Assembly (NCBI GenBank): GCA_031265495.1
Contig: JAISCP010000149.1
Coordinates: forward strand, 1-40,974
DNA: 40,974 nt
From: Heliobacteriaceae bacterium
GTDB lineage: Bacteria; Cyanobacteriota; Vampirovibrionia; Gastranaerophilales; Gastranaerophilaceae
Direction of reading: 5' to 3'
Shown: positions 1-6,903 of the stretch, one piece after another
Numbering within the stretch: position 1 is the first letter of the stretch
Layout: each line of letters begins with the position of its first letter
Position numbers and translations under genes: made by a program
The notes under the pieces: model-generated
What the model was told of the DNA's origin: nothing
Databases searched by the model: none
Seen by the model: the letters and a program-made list of their open reading frames with translations, nothing else

Positions 1-219
1 ATCGAACAGCTTTCGGAAGTGGAATTTACCGGCGATGCGATGGAACATCTTGCAAGTAAAACAAACCAATTTCGCCAAATCGTAAAACTGCTTGATAAGA
101 TTGAAAAACTGTCAAAAACTAATAATATCAAGACTTTAGACGAAATGAAACTAAAGGAGATTTTAGGTGAACGAAAAATTATTGAGAACTTGCAAGCGGT
201 TAAATCGCTTCACGCTTGA
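1..219 (+). CDS. C-terminal end of a MuB/TniB-like AAA ATPase (5' truncated by window edge)
   Basis: The reading frame is open from base 1, so only the last 72 residues are present and the true start lies outside the window. The visible part is helical and charged, with a run of the type ...SKTNQFRQIVKLLDKI..., like the tail of ATPases that help DDE transposases choose target DNA (MuB, TniB, IstB). No Walker motif is visible because that part would be upstream. The next gene starts inside this one (53-base overlap), suggesting translational coupling and joint function. The family call rests on a short tail and on the neighbour, so it is tentative; an unrelated DNA-binding protein is possible. 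Confidence 0.4.
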   Translation: MEQLSEVEFTGDAMEHLASKTNQFRQIVKLLDKIEKLSKTNNIKTLDEMKLKEILGERKIIENLQAVKSLHA

Positions 220-841
220 GGAACTGGAAGTAATCACCGAAACCGATAAATCACTGTTAAAGCCTGTTTTAGAGGAGTTGATTTCTCAAAGACAGCTTGT
301 GTTGAGGGATGGGATTTATTTTTATTGCAATGAGAAATCAACCCAAAGAGCCTTGTTAAAACTACCTCTGCTTTTTCAGTATCATTCGCAGGAAAACATT
401 GAACTTATTTTAAGAGCCTTTTGCGCTGATATTACGTCAACAAAAACAGAATTAGTAATTGGCGTAGCCGGTGATACAGTATATAAATTTAACCATTTTT
501 TCAGAAAGATTTTATACGAACGCCAACATCAAGAATTGCTGGAGCATTACAAAAAATGTCCTCAAATCTCCTGCGGCAGAACATTTTGCGAAACAAAAAT
601 GTATTTTTACACTTACAAAAACCAGGTCTATGTTGCCCCAAAACTGCTCGGCAAAAATGCCGAAAACTATACGGATAAAATATCTATGCACGAATTTAAA
701 AAGGTTTATTCGTTTATTACAAGGGATAAAGAGCTGCATAAATTTGCGAATTACTTGGAACACCGCATCGCAGAACTCATCTGGCAGCGAAACAAACCAT
801 TTGAACAGCTTTTATCTGAATTAAAATTCCTGATTAGTTAA
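167..841 (+). CDS. Hypothetical protein with N-terminal winged-helix-like region
   Basis: This 224-residue protein starts with GTG at 167, preceded by AAAGGAG with good spacing, and overlaps the upstream ATPase-like gene. Residues about 10-55 look like a small winged helix (FTLEELEVIT...LKPVLEELI...QLVLRDG). The rest is mixed, rich in Tyr and Lys, with no catalytic motif I recognise. Overlap with a putative transposition ATPase suggests an accessory factor of a transposable phage or Tn7/IS21-like element. That role is inferred from position only. It is the last intact gene before a noncoding strip with RNA-like inverted repeats. Confidence 0.5.
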   Translation: MNEKLLRTCKRLNRFTLEELEVITETDKSLLKPVLEELISQRQLVLRDGIYFYCNEKSTQRALLKLPLLFQYHSQENIELILRAFCADITSTKTELVIGVAGDTVYKFNHFFRKILYERQHQELLEHYKKCPQISCGRTFCETKMYFYTYKNQVYVAPKLLGKNAENYTDKISMHEFKKVYSFITRDKELHKFANYLEHRIAELIWQRNKPFEQLLSELKFLIS

Positions 842-913
842 CATAACTTCAAAAAATTTTTAATAGAATTTTTTGCACAAATAAATACCTTAATTTTACA
901 TCCAAAAATGGTC

Positions 914-942
914 AACAACGTTGCCCTGCGCGTTGTTCAGGG
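914..942 (+). other. Candidate H-type RNA pseudoknot in intergenic strip
   Basis: AACAACG (914-920) pairs with CGTTGTT (931-937). The loop between them holds CCCTG (924-928), which can pair with CAGGG (938-942) just downstream. This is the geometry of an H-type pseudoknot. It may equally be a terminator-like hairpin after the gene ending at 841. Strand is assumed from the flanking genes. Confidence 0.3.
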
Positions 943-988
943 ACTTTACTTTTTGTTTTATAACTAATATAATCAAAATAATAAAAGT

Positions 989-1033
989 TGCATTCCAAGT
1001 GGGGAAGCCCTACAGGGCTTGCTTGGCTGTGCA
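989..1033 (+). ncRNA. Candidate small structured RNA (three-tier hairpin)
   Basis: Nested complementary blocks form one long hairpin: TGCA (989-992) with TGCA (1030-1033), CCAAG (995-999) with CTTGG (1022-1026), and AAGCCC (1005-1010) with GGGCTT (1015-1020) closed by a TACA loop. A TATAAT box lies upstream near 968-973 on the + strand, so a short transcript starting near 980 is possible. I cannot assign an RNA family. Together with the pseudoknot candidate at 914 this is what fills the gene-free strip 842-1037. Confidence 0.3.
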
Positions 1034-1037
1034 ATAA

Positions 1038-1631
1038 ATCCTAAAAATTATAGTAGAGTTACCTATTTACAAATCTTACAAACAAGCCGTTAGCTTATTG
1101 CGGACAGTAGAAAAACTAGGCGGCGAGTATCGCGTTTCCGGTAAAACTGTAAAAAAATACGGCAGTTACGCAAGAGCAATAGATAAGTTATCTCAGAAAG
1201 AACCCGAATTAATTTCCAACATCTTAACAGGCGAAGTTAAAATTTCGCAAGATGACATCAGGGCATTATCAAAGCGTTATTCGGCAACTATTAATGATGT
1301 AAAAAACAAATTAAAAAATAAAGAGAACAATTTTATAAATTATTCTAATATACGCAAAGTTATACCGCCTCAAAAAGAAAAAATAACCGTGAAAGATATG
1401 CCTGCTTACGACCCGGATGCTGAAATATCCAGCCTTACGCTTACTATTCCGTCTTGGATAAGCTCCATTGAAAGAACTAAATTAGTGTACATACAACCAA
1501 TAAAGAATGAGGTATGCAGATGTTTGTTAATAAACCAGATGTATGAGACGAGTAAAATTAAAGAATTACAGCCTATACCCTTCCACAAACTTAAACAAAG
1601 CGAATGCGAGTTTTCTTTTTTTAGGTGTTAA
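1038..1631 (+). pseudogene. Decayed ParB-like/HTH DNA-binding protein
   Basis: The frame is open from 1038, but the first usable start is TTG at 1098. Family-like sequence (LPIYKSYKQAVSLLR) already lies before that TTG, so the original start appears lost. The core includes KTVKKYGSYARAIDKL and ILTGEVKISQDDIRALSK, then DMPAYDPDAEISSLTLTIP and SWISSIERT. From memory this order belongs to DNA-binding proteins of mobile elements with a ParB-like flavour. After SSIERT the sequence stops resembling the family and runs on into the 3' end of the convergent repressor gene (66-base overlap). I read it as a remnant truncated or frameshifted at both ends. A short functional version from the TTG cannot be excluded. 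Confidence 0.45.
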
Positions 1632-1904
1632 TCGTTTGAAAAGCTCTACCAACCTTATTTGAAGTTTTTCATCATCCAGCTTTTCTATATCACCGGTAAA
1701 CGTAAAAAGATAAGCAGGCGGAACATCCAGTACCTCAAATACTTTTACCAAAACACTATAAGAAGGAAAAGAATAACCATTTTCTACACCTGACAGAGTT
1801 TGAGGTTTAATGCCTATTTGAAATGCAAATTCTTCTTGTGTAAGGTTCCTTACTTTCCTATACTCTTTTAATTTAATGCCAAATTCTTTCTTTAAGTCCA
1901 TCAT
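1566..1904 (-). CDS. XRE-family HTH transcriptional regulator (CI-like prophage repressor)
   Basis: A 112-residue protein starting at the first ATG of an ATG-ATG pair. Residues about 7-65 form a lambda-repressor-type HTH: KLKEYRKVRNLTQEEFA, then the recognition-helix region KPQTLSGVENG and FPSYSVLVKVFEVLDVPPAYLF. The short C-terminal helix (RLVELFKRLTPKKRKLAFAL) probably dimerises. No LexA/CI-type peptidase domain is present, so induction by self-cleavage is unlikely. It faces away from the phage tail genes, and a palindrome and a rightward promoter lie just upstream, the usual layout of a lysogeny switch. It is the best candidate for the maintenance repressor of element 1. Confidence 0.8.
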   Translation of the reverse strand: MMDLKKEFGIKLKEYRKVRNLTQEEFAFQIGIKPQTLSGVENGYSFPSYSVLVKVFEVLDVPPAYLFTFTGDIEKLDDEKLQIRLVELFKRLTPKKRKLAFALFKFVEGYRL

Positions 1905-1949
1905 ATATACTACGATAATTTTTTATATTAAAATAAACAATACTCAATC

Positions 1950-1966
1950 GCCGAATATAGTTCGGC
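1950..1966. promoter_or_regulatory. Candidate repressor operator (GCCGAA-N5-TTCGGC)
   Basis: A 6-bp inverted repeat, GCCGAA/TTCGGC with a five-base AT spacer, lies 46 bp upstream of the XRE repressor start. The half-site TTCGGCA recurs at about 1994-2000 inside the spacer of a rightward promoter. Two related sites between divergent transcripts fit autoregulation plus repression of the rightward promoter. Confidence 0.45.
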
Positions 1967-1984
1967 AATTTTTGAAATTCACAC

Positions 1985-2013
1985 TTGACAAATTCGGCAT
2001 GAGGTGTTTTAAT
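1985..2013 (+). promoter_or_regulatory. Candidate rightward (PR-like) sigma70 promoter
   Basis: TTGACA (1985-1990), a 17-base spacer and TTTAAT (2008-2013). The spacer contains the operator half-site TTCGGCA. It is divergent from the repressor gene and would drive the region leading to the tail genes. Confidence 0.45.
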
Positions 2014-2344
2014 AGTAACATACACTAACCAAACAGGCTCAAGATCGTTGGAAATAAAAACCAACCTTTGCCCTAAATGCAATGCAGATGTCAAAGTTGT
2101 TGATGGTTAGATTCGGGGTGAAGTGTGTCAATTTTATCTGGCATAGCTATACAGCCTCAAGCCCCTGATGGCAAAGGTGTTGACAGCTATAATCCAGCCG
2201 AAGTGTGCCCTTTTTACTCATTTAGATGTATTTTTATTTTGCATTGCTCCCATGAAACTTATATAAATAGCGGAATTTTATCCAATTACACATATACTGT
2301 GCAATTTTAAGATTGCATTAACAACCAAAGAAAGGAAAAAGAAC
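2014..2344 (+). other. Gene-poor scar between repressor region and tail genes
   Basis: No intact gene is visible. At 2048-2110 a TTG-initiated 20-codon frame encodes CPKCNADVKVVDG before TAG, resembling the start of a small phage zinc-ribbon regulator, so it is probably a remnant. A 61-codon frame at 2125-2310 lacks an SD and coding character. In an intact siphovirus this interval would hold replication, terminase, portal and capsid genes, so it probably marks the deletion that disabled element 1. Confidence 0.4.
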
Positions 2345-2749
2345 ATGATTGAAACAACAATCAGGGATTTTCTCGTGGAAAATCACGACGATTTGACAAC
2401 TGAAAACTGTTTTGTGGGAAGTATTCCAGAAGATGCTCCAGCAAGCTACTGTGTCGTAAGGCAGCAATCAAGTCCGTTGTCGGACACGCACAACTCAATC
2501 AGCGAAAAGCTGACAACTCCTCACGGAATTAACCAAAAGGTTATTTCGCTTGGTGTTGAGGTTGTCGGGGAAGACTACGAAACGGGAGCACTGCTTATTG
2601 CAGAAATCTTTATGGCAATGGGCGGAGAAGACGGAGGGTGCATAGACCTATACACCACTCAGGCTTATGTCACTCCTGTTGAACCGCCGTTTTATGAGAA
2701 GGATGAAGACCTGTTCAAATTCAACTTTATTGTAAGAACAAACTCTTGA
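2345..2749 (+). CDS. Phage tail terminator / minor capsid-like protein
   Basis: A 134-residue protein with SD AAGAAAGG before ATG. It begins IETTIRDFLVENHDD and has a mid-region of alternating strands (VVRQQSS, VISLGVEVVGEDYETG) and an acidic C-terminus ending in FNFIVRTNS. Size, fold pattern and position directly before the tube gene fit the tail-terminator family that caps the head-proximal end of siphovirus tails (lambda gpU-like / DUF3168-like). The element 2 counterpart is at 30852-31232. There is no head for it to join in this element, so it may be relic or part of a tail-only particle. Confidence 0.6.
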   Translation: MIETTIRDFLVENHDDLTTENCFVGSIPEDAPASYCVVRQQSSPLSDTHNSISEKLTTPHGINQKVISLGVEVVGEDYETGALLIAEIFMAMGGEDGGCIDLYTTQAYVTPVEPPFYEKDEDLFKFNFIVRTNS

Positions 2750-2796
2750 ACGGAAAATGACAGACCGTTCAGCAACCAAAGAAAGGAAACAAAAAC

Positions 2797-3354
2797 ATGT
2801 CAACATTAACAAAACAATCAGTAATCTTAGGGGTAGATGACGTCAAGATTTCTGAAATTACACAAGACACTTCATCTGATTTAACGCATGCATCATCGCT
2901 TGATGTGCCGGGCATTCAACGGATTAATCTGTCGCCAAACTTTACAGAAAAAGGCTTAAAAGGCGATGGCAAAATTCTTGATTACTTCATTGAACTGGAC
3001 ACAATCGGATTTTCTTTTGACAATGCAAAAGTTGATTTGGATGTGCTTGCAATTTTAGAGGGCGGTACAATTGATACTGAAACCGACGGTACAGACCAGA
3101 TTAAGCATACTTACACAGTAAGCACTGATTCCACGCCAAAATACTTTGAACTGGAAGGTAAGACAAATTATACAGGCGGTGCGGCTGGAGATTTCCATTT
3201 CACATTGTTTAAATGCCGTGCGAATTCAGTTGTTGTTGAGCACAAAACGCAGGATTATGCGATAGTGTCCGTAACCGGTATTGCAATCCCAAGAACCAAT
3301 GACGGCAAAATCAAGGAATACGTTATTAACAAAACAGCACAAACAATTGCATAA
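2797..3354 (+). CDS. Major tail tube protein
   Basis: A 185-residue, Thr/Gly/Asp-rich beta protein (ILGVDDVKISEITQDTSS at the N-terminus, YTVSTDSTPKYFELEG in the middle, ending VINKTAQTIA). It starts at ATG behind the strong SD AAGAAAGGA. Length and placement between terminator and chaperone genes match siphovirus tube proteins, which polymerise in hexameric rings around the tape measure. No extra Ig-like decoration domain is seen. A palindromic repeat follows the stop and may lower expression of later genes relative to this abundant protein. Confidence 0.75.
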   Translation: MSTLTKQSVILGVDDVKISEITQDTSSDLTHASSLDVPGIQRINLSPNFTEKGLKGDGKILDYFIELDTIGFSFDNAKVDLDVLAILEGGTIDTETDGTDQIKHTYTVSTDSTPKYFELEGKTNYTGGAAGDFHFTLFKCRANSVVVEHKTQDYAIVSVTGIAIPRTNDGKIKEYVINKTAQTIA

Positions 3355-3360
3355 AAATAC

Positions 3361-3400
3361 CCCTCACCCTAACCCTCTCCCGCAAGGGGAGAGGGAACTT
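3361..3400. repeat. REP-like palindromic repeat in the tail operon
   Basis: CCCTCTCCC (3373-3381) and GGGAGAGGG (3387-3395) form a GC-rich hairpin with a GCAAG loop, preceded by CCCTCACCCTAA. From memory this CCCTCACCCTAACCC-type unit is a dispersed palindrome in many bacterial genomes. It is far more GC-rich than its surroundings. It separates the tube gene from the chaperone gene and could act as an mRNA stabiliser. Confidence 0.6.
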
Positions 3401-3422
3401 GGGCGGGCAGAAAGGACGAAAT

Positions 3423-3911
3423 ATGAATTTAGAAATAATTAAACCGAAATCATTTACAATCAAAATCGGTAAGACAATTTATCCGTTGCGCTACGACTTG
3501 CGGGCGTTTGCGTTTATTGAAGAAAACCTCAATTCCGTAAACGAAGCGGTTTCGCTTTTTAACGAAAAAGATTTGGGTGCGATTGCAGTAATGTTTCAGG
3601 CAGGGCTTTTGCATGTTGGCGCGGATGCCTACAAACTCTTGAAAAAGGTAAATCTTGAAGAATTAATCAGGACAATCGCAAAAGCAATCAGTGAAGTAAC
3701 TTGCAGCGACTATGGTTTTGACAAGGAATTTGACTGGTCATTGCTTTATTTTATTGCGAAACCTGCACTAAATTTTTCGGAAGAAGAATTCTGGAACTCA
3801 ACGCCTAAGAAAATCCTCACAATGATGAAAATGCTTGAGGAAATGAGAAAAGGTAAATCAACAGAAATATTAACCGACAATGAGGCAGCAAAAGCCTTCA
3901 TGAGTTGGTAG
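3423..3911 (+). CDS. Tail assembly chaperone (G-like)
   Basis: The ATG at 3423 follows AGAAAGGACGAA, so it is preferred over an upstream GTG at 3399; the product is 162 residues. Helical character (FAFIEENLNSVNEAVSLF, LEELIRTIAKAISEV) and placement after the tube gene fit chaperones that coat the tape measure during tail assembly. I see no slippery heptamer near the 3' end and no second-frame T extension, unlike element 2. The tape measure that should follow is missing: the next gene, 12 bases on, already belongs to the tail tip. Confidence 0.6.
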   Translation: MNLEIIKPKSFTIKIGKTIYPLRYDLRAFAFIEENLNSVNEAVSLFNEKDLGAIAVMFQAGLLHVGADAYKLLKKVNLEELIRTIAKAISEVTCSDYGFDKEFDWSLLYFIAKPALNFSEEEFWNSTPKKILTMMKMLEEMRKGKSTEILTDNEAAKAFMSW

Positions 3912-3923
3912 AAAGGACAAAAA

Positions 3924-4277
3924 ATGACAGATATATTTAACTTTAATTACAACCGAGCTCACACATCCAGCGTGGAGTTTAAGACGATTGTGGACGAAGC
4001 AACGTCCGGTAAAGAACAGCGGCGCGATATGTGGACAAATCCGCAAAGACGCTGGGTTTTGGAAATGGACAAAAACAAGGTTGATCGCGAAGCCTTAGTA
4101 AACTTCTTTATCGCACAAAAAGGTCAGAAAAAATCTTTTGACTGGACTTGGGCAGAAGACAAAGGCGGCGACGGGCAAACTTACCGCGTCCGTTTTGCAA
4201 AAGACAAGTTAGAATTGAGTATTCTTGAGTTAGGCTACTCAAACTTCAAAGTTGAACTCGTGGAGGTGTTTGAATAA
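3924..4277 (+). CDS. DUF2460-like distal tail protein
   Basis: A 117-residue protein with SD GAAAGGA and ATG. Motifs such as SVEFKTIVDEATSGKEQR, NPQRRWVLEMDK and FDWTWAED match the DUF2460 family found in siphoviruses and gene transfer agents, normally encoded just after the tape measure and building the distal tail. It overlaps the next gene by the TAATG stop-start junction. Its place directly after the chaperone shows that the tape measure was lost or never present. Confidence 0.75.
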   Translation: MTDIFNFNYNRAHTSSVEFKTIVDEATSGKEQRRDMWTNPQRRWVLEMDKNKVDREALVNFFIAQKGQKKSFDWTWAEDKGGDGQTYRVRFAKDKLELSILELGYSNFKVELVEVFE

Positions 4278-4897
4278 TGAGTAAAAAATTAACAAATGCA
4301 CAGAAAAACGAAATACAAAAACAGGAACTCAAAGTCAGAAACCTTGTAACAATCTATCTTGATGACGCACCAATCCGGCTTCTGGAAAACGATACAATAA
4401 CTTCATTTACACACAATGGCGAAGTTTACCTCGCCGGTTTTGTAAAACGCGGCGACATCAAAACAAGTATGGAAAATGTCGGCGAAAAAGTTGAAATTAC
4501 AATTTCAAACATCTGGCAGGAAATCTCGTCAATCATCGCAACGCAGGGCGACACGCTTACAAACAGAAAATGTAAGATTGAAACGGTTGTTTTTGACGGC
4601 GATTCCAATACTATAATCGGTGAACCTGTACATTTATTTGAGGGTTTTATCAATAACATTGCATTGACCGCGCTCACGTTTAAATTTGATGTAGAGCGGA
4701 TTTTGGGCGGATATTCAACGCTAAGCCCGAACGCAACGTATGATGTGAACTGTCAGTGCAGGAAGTTCAAAGATGAACGCTGCGGATATACAGGTAATGC
4801 CGAGAAATGCGACAAGACTTTGACGCGCTGCCAAGAGATTGGCAATGTTGAGAACTTCTACGGTTTTCCGTCATTGCCAAAAGAAATGGCGGACTGA
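4277..4897 (+). CDS. DUF2163-like baseplate hub protein
   Basis: A 206-residue protein translationally coupled to its neighbour (TAATG). The first 150 residues are beta-rich (VTIYLDDAPIRLLENDTITS, FEGFINNIALTALTFKF). The C-terminal region is Cys-rich: CQCRKFKDERCGY...KCDKTLTRC, five cysteines in about 35 residues, typical of the metal- or disulfide-stabilised end of DUF2163/gpL-like hub proteins. It should sit between the distal tail ring and the tip. It overlaps the NlpC/P60 gene by TGATG, giving a tightly coupled DUF2460-DUF2163-peptidase trio. Confidence 0.75.
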   Translation: MSKKLTNAQKNEIQKQELKVRNLVTIYLDDAPIRLLENDTITSFTHNGEVYLAGFVKRGDIKTSMENVGEKVEITISNIWQEISSIIATQGDTLTNRKCKIETVVFDGDSNTIIGEPVHLFEGFINNIALTALTFKFDVERILGGYSTLSPNATYDVNCQCRKFKDERCGYTGNAEKCDKTLTRCQEIGNVENFYGFPSLPKEMAD

Positions 4898-5283
4898 TGG
4901 ATTTGTCGGTTCTGGATGAAAACATTGGCAAGCCGTATTCGCAAATCACAATGGGCTGCATGCAGCCGGTTTATTTGTTGAAGCCGGATTTGCCTCAATA
5001 TGATTTTAATCTTGATATTAATTACTTCCTGCCGCTTGTAAAAAAGCACTACGAAGAAATTGATATTAACGAGATAAAATCCGGCGACCTGTTGATGATA
5101 AAGGTACGCGAGGATTACCACTTCGCAATCTTCAAAGAACCAAACCTAATCTACCACTGCACCAAAAACTCAAAGCTGAGGTTATCAAGGATTGAACTGT
5201 ACAGAAAGTATATTGTAAAAGCGTTCAGGCTAAATGCAAAATATAAGCAGGAAGACAATTATGAAAAAATAAAAGAAATTTAA
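4897..5283 (+). CDS. NlpC/P60-like tail peptidase (gpK-like), divergent
   Basis: A 128-residue protein starting at ATG overlapping the previous stop. Order and spacing of C21 (TMGCMQPVY), H75 (REDYHFAIF) and H87 (NLIYHCTKN) fit the Cys-His-His triad of NlpC/P60 peptidases, but the usual DCW start of the catalytic helix is replaced by GCM. It would cleave cell-wall peptides during entry. Position after DUF2163 is the standard place. Activity is uncertain because of the altered Cys context and the short N-terminal lobe. Everything between this gene and J at 9556 is accessory. Confidence 0.65.
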   Translation: MDLSVLDENIGKPYSQITMGCMQPVYLLKPDLPQYDFNLDINYFLPLVKKHYEEIDINEIKSGDLLMIKVREDYHFAIFKEPNLIYHCTKNSKLRLSRIELYRKYIVKAFRLNAKYKQEDNYEKIKEI

Positions 5284-5352
5284 CTTATAGCTTTTTCAAA
5301 GAAAGAATTGTATAATACTCAAAGTTATAAGTATAAAATAAGGAGAATATTT

Positions 5353-6459
5353 ATGAAAAAAATATTAATGTTTACTCTTTTGATAATTATCGGTCTATCA
5401 TTATGTGGATGTTTAAATACAGCTAATTCTTCAAATTATGAAAATTTATATTTAGTTGAATTGAATTCAAAATACGGTTTTATAAATGATAAAGGTAAAA
5501 CTATAATACAACCGCAATATGATTTTGCTGATAATTTCTCTGAAGGGTATGCAGCAGTTAAGAAAAATGGCAGATATGGATATATCAATATTAATGGCGA
5601 TTTTACTATTGCACCGGTTTATATTAGGGCTTTAGATTTTCACGAAGGACTTGCAAGTGTTATGAATAACGAAAATGAATGGCTGGTTATTAATAGCAAA
5701 AGTAAAGTACAAATGAAAGGGTTAAGTAATTCTATAAAATTCTCTTCTGGATTAGCGGATTTAACAAGCGGAGATAAATGTGGATATATAGACAAAAAAG
5801 GTGATTGGCAAATTCATCCCAGATACTCTTATTGTTATAATTTTGCTAATGGTTCTGCTACTGTAAAAACGGAAGATGGTAAATATGCAATCATTAATAA
5901 AGATGGAAAGTTTATTTTTGGTCCACAAGAAAATCAATTATTGGATTTTGTAAATAATGCAGTAATTATGTACGAAAAAATATCAGATGACAAAGAAATA
6001 ACAGAGATGAAATGTGTTTATTTGGATACACATGGGCAAAAAATCCTAGATCCGTTTGAATTAGGTTATAGCCCTGTTATAGATGATGATGGCGGGTGCA
6101 GTGAATTTTCTGATGGGTTATTACTGGTTTCAGATAAAAATCTTTACTGGAACTATATGGATAAAAATGGGAAAATAGTTCTTAAAACTAAATTCAAAGG
6201 CATTCCCAATGGACATGATGCACCTGTTGGTGGGTTTATTAATGGCTTTGCGTATTTTAATGACACCGAAAAATGGGGATTTATAAATAAACAAGGCGAA
6301 ATAATCTTTGAAAGCTCAGAATATTCTGGTGATAATATAAATCCAAACTGGGGCAGCTTCCAAAACGGCTTAACCTATGTTTATAAAGACAATAAAGAAG
6401 GCTATATAAATCAAAAAGGAGAGTTTATATGGTCAAAACCAAGAAAGGAAAATAGATAA
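5353..6459 (+). CDS. WG-repeat lipoprotein (prophage cargo)
   Basis: The ATG at 5353 follows AAGGAG and begins a lipoprotein signal (KKILMFTLLIIIGLSLCGC, lipobox cysteine at residue 20), so an upstream in-frame ATG at 5308 is rejected. The mature part is built of WG-type repeats such as KYGFINDKGK, RYGYININGD, KCGYIDKKGD and KWGFINKQGE, about seven units. Composition is more AT-rich than the tail genes and a TATAAT lies at 5311-5316, so it probably has its own promoter as a moron. A surface-anchored repeat protein could block superinfection or act in immunity; both are guesses. It ends exactly where the next gene begins. Confidence 0.8.
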   Translation: MKKILMFTLLIIIGLSLCGCLNTANSSNYENLYLVELNSKYGFINDKGKTIIQPQYDFADNFSEGYAAVKKNGRYGYININGDFTIAPVYIRALDFHEGLASVMNNENEWLVINSKSKVQMKGLSNSIKFSSGLADLTSGDKCGYIDKKGDWQIHPRYSYCYNFANGSATVKTEDGKYAIINKDGKFIFGPQENQLLDFVNNAVIMYEKISDDKEITEMKCVYLDTHGQKILDPFELGYSPVIDDDGGCSEFSDGLLLVSDKNLYWNYMDKNGKIVLKTKFKGIPNGHDAPVGGFINGFAYFNDTEKWGFINKQGEIIFESSEYSGDNINPNWGSFQNGLTYVYKDNKEGYINQKGEFIWSKPRKENR

Positions 6460-6900
6460 ATGGGCATACGAAACGATAATATAGAATGGACTCCGGTTAA
6501 TAAAGACAAATATACTCCAGATATGATACGAAAAATAGATAGGAATGAACTACATTATAGTGAAGCACGTTTCTATCCTAATGTCAAAGGGGACTACCCC
6601 GAATTACGAGCAGATATGTATAAATCTCTCGTAAAAGTCAGACAAGGCATAAGAGCAGAAAATCCAAATAGCAATAAAGACTTTACTATTACTAGTGCAA
6701 GACGTGATTCTGGCGGTCACATTTATTCAACTGCTGCTGATATTGTTCCTACAAATGGACTAACATATACTGAACTTGCAAATGCTATTAAAAAATATGG
6801 TGACGGGTTAGATGGAATTCCTCACTTGAACTCCAAAAATGGTCAATTTCGAGATGGTAGAATTTTACCCCAAAAGTTAGATGCATTACCATCTGTGTAG
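6460..6900 (+). CDS. Peptidase M15-like protein (effector-type head of a tail cassette)
   Basis: A 146-residue protein whose ATG directly follows the preceding stop, with SD AAGAAAGGA. The stretch FTITSARRDSGGHIYSTAAD carries the M15 zinc pattern H87-x6-D94 after an ITS-R element; H122 (DGIPHLN) may be the third ligand. M15 enzymes are D,D- or L,D-peptidases that cut peptidoglycan. The N-terminal 50 residues are unassigned. It ends in TAG at 6898; the frame stays open and, two codons on, enters the protein at 6904. The equivalent element at 8367 is a single fusion, so this may be a fusion split by a nonsense codon or read through. Confidence 0.6.
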   Translation: MGIRNDNIEWTPVNKDKYTPDMIRKIDRNELHYSEARFYPNVKGDYPELRADMYKSLVKVRQGIRAENPNSNKDFTITSARRDSGGHIYSTAADIVPTNGLTYTELANAIKKYGDGLDGIPHLNSKNGQFRDGRILPQKLDALPSV

Positions 6901-6903
6901 CGA

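Noticed and set aside
471-824. 117-codon frame inside the winged-helix gene
   Set aside because: Out-of-frame overlap with a gene that has a good SD and a sensible composition.
1873-2094. 73-codon minus frame upstream of the repressor
   Set aside because: It covers the operator/promoter region and overlaps the repressor start; no coding character.
2125-2310. 61-codon + strand frame before the tail genes
   Set aside because: No SD, odd composition and no continuity with neighbours; treated as part of the deletion scar.
6898-6900. TAG recoded as sense in a code-15 phage
   Set aside because: TAG is an ordinary terminator of several genes in the window, so recoding does not fit; a local nonsense or read-through event is simpler.
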